Assembly (NCBI GenBank): GCA_023133295.1
Contig: JAGLWT010000058.1
Span: 1 to 50,356 of the forward strand
Length of the DNA: 50,356 nt
Direction of reading: 5' to 3'
Source of the DNA: a bacterium
GTDB taxonomy: Bacteria > AUK180
A model generated the notes under the pieces. That model saw only the letters and a list, made by a program, of their open reading frames with translations, did no database searches and was not told the origin of the DNA. Positions 1-6,876 of this stretch are shown here, one piece after another. Numbering within the stretch: the stretch's first letter is position 1; every line of letters starts with the position of its first letter. Position numbers and translations under genes: made by a program.

Positions 1-1
1 A

Positions 2-175
2 GAGAGGAAGAAATTGGCCAAAGATGATATTCCCTTCGGGCTGTTGCTCTTTTCTGTCTTCTGCGTTGCGAGTTGCTTACATACCGCAGTGGGTATGCGG
101 CGTTCCTCGCGCCTTGAATACGGATTAAAAACAGCAGCAGTCATTGTCATTGTATTTATGAATCAGATCACATAG
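2..175 (+). CDS. C-terminal fragment of a possible prepilin peptidase (A24-like), cut by the window edge
   Basis: An open frame enters from the left edge and stops at TAG 173-175, giving 57 visible codons. Its first residues (RKKLAKDDIPFG, then a hydrophobic stretch) resemble the conserved end of type IV prepilin peptidases, where a basic loop is followed by an IPFG motif and a last membrane helix. If so, the product would be an inner-membrane aspartic protease that trims pilin-like proteins, consistent with the PilB-like ATPase at 6.9 kb. The remaining ~40 residues do not match what I expect, and the DNA there (around 80-162) has hairpins and shares a short string with repeat DNA near 11.95 kb, so the natural end may have been replaced. 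Only the last residues are visible, so the assignment is tentative. Confidence 0.35.
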   Translation, partial: ERKKLAKDDIPFGLLLFSVFCVASCLHTAVGMRRSSRLEYGLKTAAVIVIVFMNQIT

Positions 176-182
176 GAGAAAT

Positions 183-827
183 ATGGAAAAAAATAAGCAT
201 TACGAAGAATTGATAGAGCTTTTCTTTGATAGATGTGCGGAGAGTGTTCTGGAGAAGATCTTCGCGCAGGATGACGCATTGATCTATCAGGATATCATTG
301 AACTGCCGATATATATGATAATGAATCAGCTGGATAAGGAAGCCAATATAATGATGGAAGTGGGACTTGCCCGTATCGCTTCGATGGACAATAAAAAAGT
401 AAAGGCGGTGCTGTATAACAATCTGGCGAATAATCTGAGCTCGAGTTTTGATGAAGTAGCGCCCGAGGACCTGAGAAAAGCTCTGAAATATGCGGAGAAG
501 GGACTTCAGCTGATGAAGGATCTAAATGATCCCCATGGAATCGCGAAATCCCTTGGAATGGTAGGGTTCTGCAACTTCGCTATGGAAGACTATCAGTCAG
601 CTCAGGAGTATTATCGTTCCGCTTTGAAGGAGACCGCGTCACTGGATATGAAAGAAGAGACGGCGTGGAACTCTCTTTCATTGGCGCAGACGCTCTTTTT
701 CGTTGACCGCAAGGGATATCAGGAAGAGATCGCAGATCTTCTTGAAGACACGGGAAAGATCTTCACCGAGCTCAATGATGATGAGGGACTGGCAGAGCTG
801 ACCGATTTTCTCTTAGAATTCCAATGA
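183..827 (+). CDS. TPR-like helical repeat protein, function unknown
   Basis: 214 residues, acidic, with no signal peptide or membrane segment, so probably cytoplasmic. Residues ~95-165 show TPR-type spacing: a helix ending in a GLQLMKDL-like segment, then a repeat with the small/aromatic pattern GFCNFAMEDYQSAQEYYRSA. These repeats usually bind protein partners; no catalytic motif is seen. The start is well supported by an AGGAGA box 4 nt before ATG 183. The M23 peptidase gene begins 4 nt after its stop, so the two are probably co-transcribed. The partner and role are unknown. Confidence 0.7.
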   Translation: MEKNKHYEELIELFFDRCAESVLEKIFAQDDALIYQDIIELPIYMIMNQLDKEANIMMEVGLARIASMDNKKVKAVLYNNLANNLSSSFDEVAPEDLRKALKYAEKGLQLMKDLNDPHGIAKSLGMVGFCNFAMEDYQSAQEYYRSALKETASLDMKEETAWNSLSLAQTLFFVDRKGYQEEIADLLEDTGKIFTELNDDEGLAELTDFLLEFQ

Positions 828-831
828 TATT

Positions 832-2304
832 GTGATCAGATCCGTCATCACCTCTTTATTCTTCTTTTTCTTTTCATTCACCGTTTGCGCTTTGCCATTC
901 ACAGGTGAAGCTTATATAACTTCCTCATTCGCGGAGTTCCGGGGACAAAATTATCATATGGGTATAGATCTTGTTCCTGCTACTGAAAGCGACACTGCGA
1001 TACTCTCTCTGACCGATGGCGAGATCGTCAGGATAAGAAATGGACGCAGCGGATACGGTAGAGCTCTTTATATTGTGGATGATAAGGGCGATATGTATGT
1101 ATACGCCCACATGAGCTCGTTCTCACAAAGGATCATTGATAGTATACAAATACCTATCTGGAGGAATGAAGGGAAAATATATATAGACAGGAGCTTCGAT
1201 AGGGCTAGGGTAATGATAAAAAAGGGTGAGACGATCGGCTTTCTGGGTAATTCGGGTTCCGGTACCGGCGATCATCTTCATCTGGAGGTCCGGGAGAACG
1301 GCTCTACCTGTATCAGTCCGATGATAAGCAATATCGATATTATTCCCGATACGGCTCCGCCTGAGCTATGTAGGGTGGTGTTTACGGCACACAAAGGGCA
1401 ATACTATCTGATATTGGGTGCCTATGATCCCGTTTCGGGGCGGGATAACCGTCTGGGACTGGACCTTATAAGGTCTCCGTTGATTAATTATACTTCAGAG
1501 GAGCTGATCGATTATTCCGAATACCGGCTCGGGGGCGAGATCTATGATACCCTTGAGAGTTCTTATGAATGCTACTTCTACCGTTTTAAACTCCCGGATA
1601 TTCCACCTCAAGGACAGGTCGATCTGATATTGGGTGACATCTACGGGAATACCGCCGATTATCAATTCGCATTTCCCGATAAAAGCGCTCTTATCAGCGA
1701 GAGTTATGATCTTCTCAATGATGAAATATATTATCAACCCGTTTATTCGCATCTCCCCACTTCAGAAATTTGTAAAACCGGCGGTTCAGATGATCTGGAA
1801 TTCGCCGTTTCAGTGGACAATGGGGATGTGTATGTGGATATCTACCCAGGATTTACCGGCCCCGGGAGATATCTTGAATTTGATCTGCACTTCGATAATA
1901 AAGAAGGACTATATTCTGTTTCCCGAAACGGAAGAACCGGTTTTATAACAGCTGAAAACAAGGTGAAACTCTTTCCCGGAAAATATGTATTACTGAGGGA
2001 TAAGGTGAAGCCTGAGATAATTCAAAAGGTGGAGGGTATCTTTGTGAAAGACGGCCTTTCAGGAGTCGATCTCGGTAGAACTATCTTGAAATACGATGGA
2101 AATGAGCTGTCTCCTGAAAGGGATTACGATATCCTGCCCTCAGGAGAGCTGGTGATATTCTTTACCCCTGCCGAAAAAGAGAACTTCACATTAAAAATAT
2201 ATGACCGCGCTGGTAATAAACGAAAAAAACGGTTGCATCATTCAACGATGAAATCTTTGATTATGCCTTTTTTAAATCCCGCGTCCTCGATCCTGTCACA
2301 ATGA
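832..2304 (+). CDS. Secreted M23 (LytM-like) metallo-endopeptidase
   Basis: 490 residues, GTG start. An N-terminal hydrophobic signal (residues ~4-20) ends near an Ala-Leu-Pro cleavage region, so the enzyme should act in the periplasm on peptidoglycan cross-bridges. The M23 zinc site is complete: His42 and Asp46 in HMGID, His93 in YAHM, and His148/His150 in HLHLEV. The long C-terminal part (~170-490) contains no domain I recognise and may be beta-rich substrate- or partner-binding modules. Its last 67 nt overlap, on the opposite strand, the end of the RlpA-like gene, so two cell-wall genes converge here. Family confidence is high; the exact bond cleaved is not known. Confidence 0.85.
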   Translation: MIRSVITSLFFFFFSFTVCALPFTGEAYITSSFAEFRGQNYHMGIDLVPATESDTAILSLTDGEIVRIRNGRSGYGRALYIVDDKGDMYVYAHMSSFSQRIIDSIQIPIWRNEGKIYIDRSFDRARVMIKKGETIGFLGNSGSGTGDHLHLEVRENGSTCISPMISNIDIIPDTAPPELCRVVFTAHKGQYYLILGAYDPVSGRDNRLGLDLIRSPLINYTSEELIDYSEYRLGGEIYDTLESSYECYFYRFKLPDIPPQGQVDLILGDIYGNTADYQFAFPDKSALISESYDLLNDEIYYQPVYSHLPTSEICKTGGSDDLEFAVSVDNGDVYVDIYPGFTGPGRYLEFDLHFDNKEGLYSVSRNGRTGFITAENKVKLFPGKYVLLRDKVKPEIIQKVEGIFVKDGLSGVDLGRTILKYDGNELSPERDYDILPSGELVIFFTPAEKENFTLKIYDRAGNKRKKRLHHSTMKSLIMPFLNPASSILSQ

Positions 2305-2954
2305 TCATACGCAGTTGATTCAGATGTGTAAGGGCCTACGACTAAGGTAAACCCACTCTTTGTATCTCCTAATATAAAGGCGGGGAAATGTTTCTTCACA
2401 AGCTTTTTCTGCTGAATGATCGCATTGTCAAGCTGAGAAAATACTCCCATCTGAACTATGAAGAAGGTCGGGATCTCATCGGGAAGTTTTAATAATTCCA
2501 GCTTGACCCTTGTCAGGCCTTTCTTAAAATACCCCAGTTTCTGCGCGGCTTTCTTTGAGAGGTCAACGATCCTTCCGTGAACATACGGTCCGCGGTCTTT
2601 TACCAGCAGAACTATGCTTTTTCCGGTTTCTATTTCTGTCACACGGATCTTTGAATTCATGGGAAGATACTTATGTGCCGCGGAGATCTGATTCATGTCG
2701 AATTTTTCTCCGGAAGCGGATGCCTTACCGTGGAATTGAGGACCGTACCAGGACGCGGTACCCTCTTGAGTAAATCCCTTTTTTAAAAAAACATGTGCCT
2801 TCTTGTCCCGTATGGGCTTGCCGGCGGCCGGCTTGTTTTTTTTCGGAGTGCCACTGCGTGTCGGTATTGGAATGTCCGGGTCATTTACAAGATATCGTCC
2901 GCATCCCGAAAGAAGCAGCATTGCAAAGATCAGAATTATAGCCCTTTTATCCAT
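2238..2954 (-). CDS. rlpA: RlpA-like septal/peptidoglycan-binding lipoprotein (DPBB + SPOR)
   Basis: 238 residues. The signal ends in lipobox LLSGC with Cys18 as the lipidation site, so it is membrane-anchored in the periplasm. Residues ~63-155 form a double-psi beta-barrel with the RlpA signature GTASWYG and KDRGPY..GRIVDLS. Residues ~162-238 are a SPOR domain (FFIVQMGVFSQ...), which binds glycan strands lacking stem peptides at division sites. RlpA proteins act as lytic transglycosylases in some species and only bind in others; the Asp in KDRGP is retained. The start is ATG 2954 with GGAGG 7 nt upstream, inside the end of the gmhB-like gene. It is the last gene of the lpxK operon. Confidence 0.85.
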   Translation of the reverse strand: MDKRAIILIFAMLLLSGCGRYLVNDPDIPIPTRSGTPKKNKPAAGKPIRDKKAHVFLKKGFTQEGTASWYGPQFHGKASASGEKFDMNQISAAHKYLPMNSKIRVTEIETGKSIVLLVKDRGPYVHGRIVDLSKKAAQKLGYFKKGLTRVKLELLKLPDEIPTFFIVQMGVFSQLDNAIIQQKKLVKKHFPAFILGDTKSGFTLVVGPYTSESTAYDHCDRIEDAGFKKGIIKDFIVE

Positions 2955-3502
2955 AATACGGCCTCCAGAATGTTGTCAAAAGTCATATGCGGCGAAGACG
3001 CTTCGGGGAATCCACCCATGAGCTCTTCTCCTTTTCCGTAACCGGTCCGTACGAGCAGAGGTGTCAGTCCGGCGCGTCTTCCGAAGTCCATATCCTTATG
3101 CCTGTCCCCGATAATATAGGAATTGTCAAGGTCAAGATCGAATATTTTCGCGGCCGTGTCTATCATCCCGGTCTGAGGCTTGCGGCACGGATGATCCATA
3201 TCATATTTTTTCACCGCCGCGCCGGGCAGGAAAGGGCAGTAAATGGTAAGATCGAAGAACGCACCTTGATCACTGAATGCAGTCTTCATTTTCATATGGG
3301 TCTCAAAAAGCACTTGCTCATTGAAATATCCTCTTGCCAGGCCCGCCTGATTAGAAACCAGAATTGCCTTATATTCAAGTTGATTGAGGATCTTTACCGC
3401 TTCCAGCGCTTCTGGAAATATCTTCAGCCGGTCCGGGTGATTTATATATCCCATTTCCTCATTTACCGTTCCATCTCTGTCAATAAACACTGCTTTATAC
3501 AA
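2936..3502 (-). CDS. gmhB: HAD-family histidinol/heptose-bisphosphate phosphatase (GmhB-like)
   Basis: 188 residues, the usual GmhB length. HAD motif I is FIDRDGT (residues ~6-12), motif II is VSNQAG, and motif IV is IIGDRHKDMDFG. GmhB removes the 7-phosphate of D-glycero-manno-heptose 1,7-bisphosphate during ADP-heptose synthesis, and the two adjacent heptosyltransferases support that. The zinc loop is unusual: the family's CPHxP...CxC appears here as CPF...HPCRKP, so one ligand His is missing and one Cys position is His. Translation probably starts at TTG 3502, 7 nt after a GAGGAG box, overlapping the upstream gene by 8 nt. Confidence 0.82.
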   Translation of the reverse strand: MYKAVFIDRDGTVNEEMGYINHPDRLKIFPEALEAVKILNQLEYKAILVSNQAGLARGYFNEQVLFETHMKMKTAFSDQGAFFDLTIYCPFLPGAAVKKYDMDHPCRKPQTGMIDTAAKIFDLDLDNSYIIGDRHKDMDFGRRAGLTPLLVRTGYGKGEELMGGFPEASSPHMTFDNILEAVLWIKGL

Positions 3503-4481
3503 TTTTCATCTCCTCTAAGATCTTATTAATGACTTCCTCGGGTTCAATATCCTTCAAGCATCCGTAATGCCCTAAGGGACATACCCTTCTGAAGCATGGC
3601 GAGCAATCGCGATTAGAATAAAATACGGTCGAATCAAAGAGCGGGCCCGTCCACCGGGGTGATGTCGAGCCGAAAACCGCGAATGTCCGTGTTCCGTTGA
3701 TGTACGAAAGATGCATGAGGCCTGAATCATTTGCTATGGTGAAAGCAGCCCCCGCCATCAGTGATGATGCCTGAGAAATAGTGGTCCTGCCGGCAAGATC
3801 GATGATCGATCCAATGGGAGCAGAGGCCGTAAGCTCTTCCCCCAATGGCGCGTCATTCGGCCCGCCGAGTATCACGGCTTTCATCTTGGTCGCTGAGAAC
3901 AGCCCTGAGACGGTTCTTGAGAAATTCTCCACCGGCCACATCTTTGTTTTGCCGTACATCGCGGCAGGCGCGACTATATAATACCGCTTCTCATTTACGC
4001 CGAATAGTTTATATACTTCTTTGTCCACTCTTAAGGCCGGTCGGCCGGCAAGGTTTTCCATACCTGCCTTCTCAAGAAGAGAGAGAAAGGAATTGGTCAG
4101 ATGACTTTTTCTGAAATCGTCTCCATGTATATTCACGCCCCCTTTAAGAAAGAATCTGCTATCTCTTGAGATCATGCCGAAAATAGGGGATATCCCTTTG
4201 AGAAATAAGGGAAATGCGGCAGAAAAAGCGGGAGAAAGCGTGAATGCTTTTTCGATGTCCGAGGGCAGAAGCGATGCGGTTTTTATGAATTTTATTTTTC
4301 CCGGTTCGCAGATGATCCTGATGCGGTCCGATTTCAAAAGAGCAAAGAGTTCCACAAGATGAGGCCTCGTTAAGAGGATCAGATCATATTTTGCCTTTTG
4401 AAGTAAAACCCCTTTTATAAAGGGCATGGACATTACAGCATCTCCGATCCAATTAGGAGTTCGAATTAAAATTGATGACAT
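3495..4481 (-). CDS. waaF: Heptosyltransferase, glycosyltransferase family 9 (WaaF-like)
   Basis: 328 residues with the GT9 two-domain layout. The N-terminal domain opens with IRTPNWIGDAVMSMP, the WaaF-type first strand. The C-terminal domain has the nucleotide-sugar site: DLAGRTTISQ, then ANDSGLMHLSYINGTRTFAVFGST around residues 245-275. A Cys-rich tail (CSPCFRRVCPLGHYGC) is typical of the bacterial heptosyltransferase II group. It should transfer the second heptose to inner-core lipid A at the cytoplasmic face. It overlaps both neighbours (29 and 8 nt) in the lpxK operon. II rather than I is inferred from the PNWIGDAV start. Confidence 0.82.
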   Translation of the reverse strand: MSSILIRTPNWIGDAVMSMPFIKGVLLQKAKYDLILLTRPHLVELFALLKSDRIRIICEPGKIKFIKTASLLPSDIEKAFTLSPAFSAAFPLFLKGISPIFGMISRDSRFFLKGGVNIHGDDFRKSHLTNSFLSLLEKAGMENLAGRPALRVDKEVYKLFGVNEKRYYIVAPAAMYGKTKMWPVENFSRTVSGLFSATKMKAVILGGPNDAPLGEELTASAPIGSIIDLAGRTTISQASSLMAGAAFTIANDSGLMHLSYINGTRTFAVFGSTSPRWTGPLFDSTVFYSNRDCSPCFRRVCPLGHYGCLKDIEPEEVINKILEEMKIV

Positions 4482-5388
4482 CTTTGATCTGCTCCATTAT
4501 AATTTTCGGAGGTATTCCTTTGAGGCAAAAAAAGTGCTTTTTCGGGCATCTTTTTTTCCCTATCTTCGTGCATGGCCTGCATGATAATTGTTTTCCCAGA
4601 ACGATCCGTGGCATATTGTATTCTGAAACGAAACCGAGATCAGGATGAGTGGATCCGAATACCGCGATAGTCGGTACATCAAGGCCCATCTCGATATGCA
4701 TCCATACGGTATCCGCGGTGACCGCAAGCGAGCTTCCTTTGACCAATGCAGCGGTTCTCTCAATAGGATGCTCGGTTCCCGCATTGAATACTCTTTTGGA
4801 ATTAACCGGGATCTCTGTACCGCCTACCAGAAGGATATTGAAGTCGGTCGTTTTCAGAATAATATTGATAAGTTCGTCCGTATAGGGATAGGATTTAGTG
4901 AACCACTTGGCATTCAGCGACAATGTGATATACGGATGGGGAATATCTATCGGGGGGATCTCACCCGGAAAGTATTTCAGTCGCGTCAAAGTGAGATCTT
5001 TCTTCAAAGCCCTTTCCGCCGCCGCTTTGTACCTCTTGATCACCGGAGGTAATGTGATCTTTAAATGCAGTGAAGTAAGCAGGAAGCGGCAAAGGTAGTA
5101 TTTCCTGACCCTTGCTTTTGTCCCGGCCTTGATACGCCCGCTTAATTTCCGGGACCTCAGATTGCCCTGAAGATCGATGAGAATATCAGAGCTAAGGGAT
5201 ATCTTCCCTGCCTCCGCGGCCTCAGCGGGAATGATACTGTCAATATTCGGGTCATTGCTCATTATGTTCTTGAATCTTGATCTTGTAATAAGCGCAGTTT
5301 CATATCCCCCTTCCTTCAGGGCCTTGAATATGGGAGCGGTCAGTACTACATCCCCGAATGAGGATAATCTAATTATTATTGCTTTCAA
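4453..5388 (-). CDS. Heptosyltransferase, glycosyltransferase family 9 (WaaC-like)
   Basis: 311 residues from a TTG start at 5388, placed because AGGA lies 6 nt upstream and the product then begins MKAIIIRLSSFGDVVLTAP, the family's usual first strand. A longer frame to 5487 lies inside lpxK and adds residues no homologue needs. The C-terminal donor site reads VTADTVWMHIEMGLDVPTIA followed by FGSTHPDLG. A Cys cluster (CRPC...CP...C) near the end mirrors the WaaF-like neighbour. Likely role: adding the first heptose to Kdo-lipid A. It overlaps lpxK by 20 nt, suggesting translational coupling. Confidence 0.8.
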   Translation of the reverse strand: MKAIIIRLSSFGDVVLTAPIFKALKEGGYETALITRSRFKNIMSNDPNIDSIIPAEAAEAGKISLSSDILIDLQGNLRSRKLSGRIKAGTKARVRKYYLCRFLLTSLHLKITLPPVIKRYKAAAERALKKDLTLTRLKYFPGEIPPIDIPHPYITLSLNAKWFTKSYPYTDELINIILKTTDFNILLVGGTEIPVNSKRVFNAGTEHPIERTAALVKGSSLAVTADTVWMHIEMGLDVPTIAVFGSTHPDLGFVSEYNMPRIVLGKQLSCRPCTKIGKKRCPKKHFFCLKGIPPKIIMEQIKDVINFNSNS

Positions 5389-6370
5389 GTTTATTCCTGA
5401 TCTCAGTGAGAAATAGGTCTTCCTTCTCAAAATTGCATCGGATCTTGGCATAATACAAATTACTGATATTATCCGATATCTTGACAATGTCCTTTTCGGA
5501 TGTTACCACCGCGATCTCAGATGCGGCCTGAGATATCTTTTTGATATCAGCGGTGCTGAATCGGTGATGATCGGCAAAGGTGAGAAATCTGGTAGCCTTC
5601 ATTCCCTTCTTGCGCAAGGTCGTTTCCAGAGAACCGGGCGATGCGATGGCGGAAAGCAGGCAGTATTCAGAAGGGATTTGAGCGGCTTTCTCTCCCGATC
5701 GGTCAAATATCCCTTGAAGCTTATAATCAAACTTGAATATCGGAAGGCCGAATCTTTCTATTCGCTTGCGTGCGGATGTCTTCAGATCCCCCGCCTCCGT
5801 ATTTATCAGAATGATATCTGCTCTTGATAGTGCCTTCAGCGGCTCTCTTAACATTCCTCCGGGAAGTATGAAACCATTGCCGAAGGGACAATTCCCCTTC
5901 AGAAGCACGATATTGCATTGGGCAATAAGCGGGAAATGCTGCATGGCGTCGTCCGCTATGACAGTGTATTTAATTTCTTTTTCGGCAAGATATCCCATGA
6001 GCCGTGCGATCCTCTTCTTTCCTATGATAAGCGGGACATCCGGCAGATTATTCATGTATATGAGAGTTTCATCCGATAGCTCGGCTCTGCTGCATTTGCC
6101 GTCGGTGATGATACCGCTGAAATTTCCTCCGTAACCCCTTGAGACGATAAGCGGGTTATTGAACTTCTCTCCCAGATATACGCTTAATGGCGTTTTCCCG
6201 GTTCCGCCCGAAGTAATATTGCCTACAGATATAGAATTAGGGACAATGTATTTGCGGGTAAGCAGCCGTTTGATATTAAAACCGATCAGATATATCAATG
6301 TTAGCGGGAGCATCAGAATTCCCCATATCGATGTCAGAAATGTGGTCCGGCAGAAAAAATCGTTAATCAT
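5369..6370 (-). CDS. lpxK: Tetraacyldisaccharide 4'-kinase
   Basis: 333 residues, normal length. LpxK phosphorylates the 4' position of the lipid A precursor at the inner membrane. An N-terminal membrane anchor (~residues 13-32) precedes the P-loop GNITSGGTGKTP (GGTGKT at 55-60). Other family marks are VSRGYGG, DDAMQH (family DDxxQH) and a late TSEKD. It is the first gene of a five-gene minus-strand envelope operon. No Shine-Dalgarno box precedes ATG 6370; the -10 element ends 6 nt upstream of the ATG, so the message is probably leaderless (see promoter entry). Confidence 0.9.
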   Translation of the reverse strand: MINDFFCRTTFLTSIWGILMLPLTLIYLIGFNIKRLLTRKYIVPNSISVGNITSGGTGKTPLSVYLGEKFNNPLIVSRGYGGNFSGIITDGKCSRAELSDETLIYMNNLPDVPLIIGKKRIARLMGYLAEKEIKYTVIADDAMQHFPLIAQCNIVLLKGNCPFGNGFILPGGMLREPLKALSRADIILINTEAGDLKTSARKRIERFGLPIFKFDYKLQGIFDRSGEKAAQIPSEYCLLSAIASPGSLETTLRKKGMKATRFLTFADHHRFSTADIKKISQAASEIAVVTSEKDIVKISDNISNLYYAKIRCNFEKEDLFLTEIRNKLESNNN

Positions 6371-6376
6371 CGTTGG

Positions 6377-6404
6377 ATTATATCAAAAATGCTCTGCTTG
6401 TCAA
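6377..6404 (-). promoter_or_regulatory. Sigma70-type promoter of lpxK, probable leaderless start
   Basis: On the minus strand a perfect -35 TTGACA (6404-6399) and a perfect -10 TATAAT (6382-6377) are 16 bp apart, with a TGA extended -10. Only 6 nt separate the -10 from ATG 6370, so transcription should start at or next to the start codon. Confidence 0.75.
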
Positions 6405-6437
6405 AATCCGTTTTTCCCCATAAAATTAGGATTTTAA

Positions 6438-6465
6438 TTGAAATATTGCTAAAAAACCGTATAAT
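6438..6465 (+). promoter_or_regulatory. Sigma70-type promoter for the FlgD-Ig-like secreted protein and pilB-like genes
   Basis: TTGAAA (6438-6443), 16-bp spacer, TATAAT (6460-6465). The predicted start near 6472 leaves a leader of about 12 nt that holds the GGAGG box before ATG 6484. It is divergent from the lpxK promoter. Confidence 0.65.
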
Positions 6466-6483
6466 ACCATAATGGAGGTTTCC

Positions 6484-6870
6484 ATGAAGCGTCTGTTCTT
6501 AGCTTTGACAATTTTATTATTAAGTATGTCCGCATTTTCTGCGGATTTTTCTATTGATATGGTGGACGGCACTTATACCGGCCTGGTCTATAATGTTTTA
6601 TACGATGCCGACATAGTCTTCGATATAAGTTCCGATACCTCGTCATATGACCTGCGTATCGATGTCTATTCGATAGAGGGGAAATATCTTTTCAATATCT
6701 GGAACGCTCCCCGGCCTTCCGATCTCACGGTCGAGTGGAACGGCAAAGACCCGAAGTATTCGAAACTCGAAGCGGGCCTGTATCTGGTATATTTTGAGAA
6801 AACGAATAGTGAAGGGGAAAAGACCCGCTTCTTTCTGCCGTTGCTGGCGGCGCATAAATTGGAAAAATAA
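6484..6870 (+). CDS. Secreted protein with FlgD-Ig-like fold
   Basis: 128 residues. A GGAGG box 7 nt before ATG 6484 decides the start; an earlier in-frame ATG at 6472 would lack one. The first ~20 residues are a signal peptide (MKRLFLALTILLLSMSAFSA). The mature part resembles FlgD Ig-like or C-terminal sorting-type modules: DVYSIEGKYLF..., a WNGKD turn and a LEAGLYLVYF strand near the end. Such domains are found on exported and surface proteins. It precedes the PilB-like ATPase by 6 nt, so it may be a periplasmic or secreted factor of that export machine. That link is positional only. Confidence 0.65.
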   Translation: MKRLFLALTILLLSMSAFSADFSIDMVDGTYTGLVYNVLYDADIVFDISSDTSSYDLRIDVYSIEGKYLFNIWNAPRPSDLTVEWNGKDPKYSKLEAGLYLVYFEKTNSEGEKTRFFLPLLAAHKLEK

Positions 6871-6876
6871 GTAAGT

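Noticed and set aside
2987..3529. 180-codon plus-strand frame opposite gmhB
   Set aside because: Antisense to a well-supported HAD phosphatase; the product shows no domain and the frame follows the codon pattern of the real gene.
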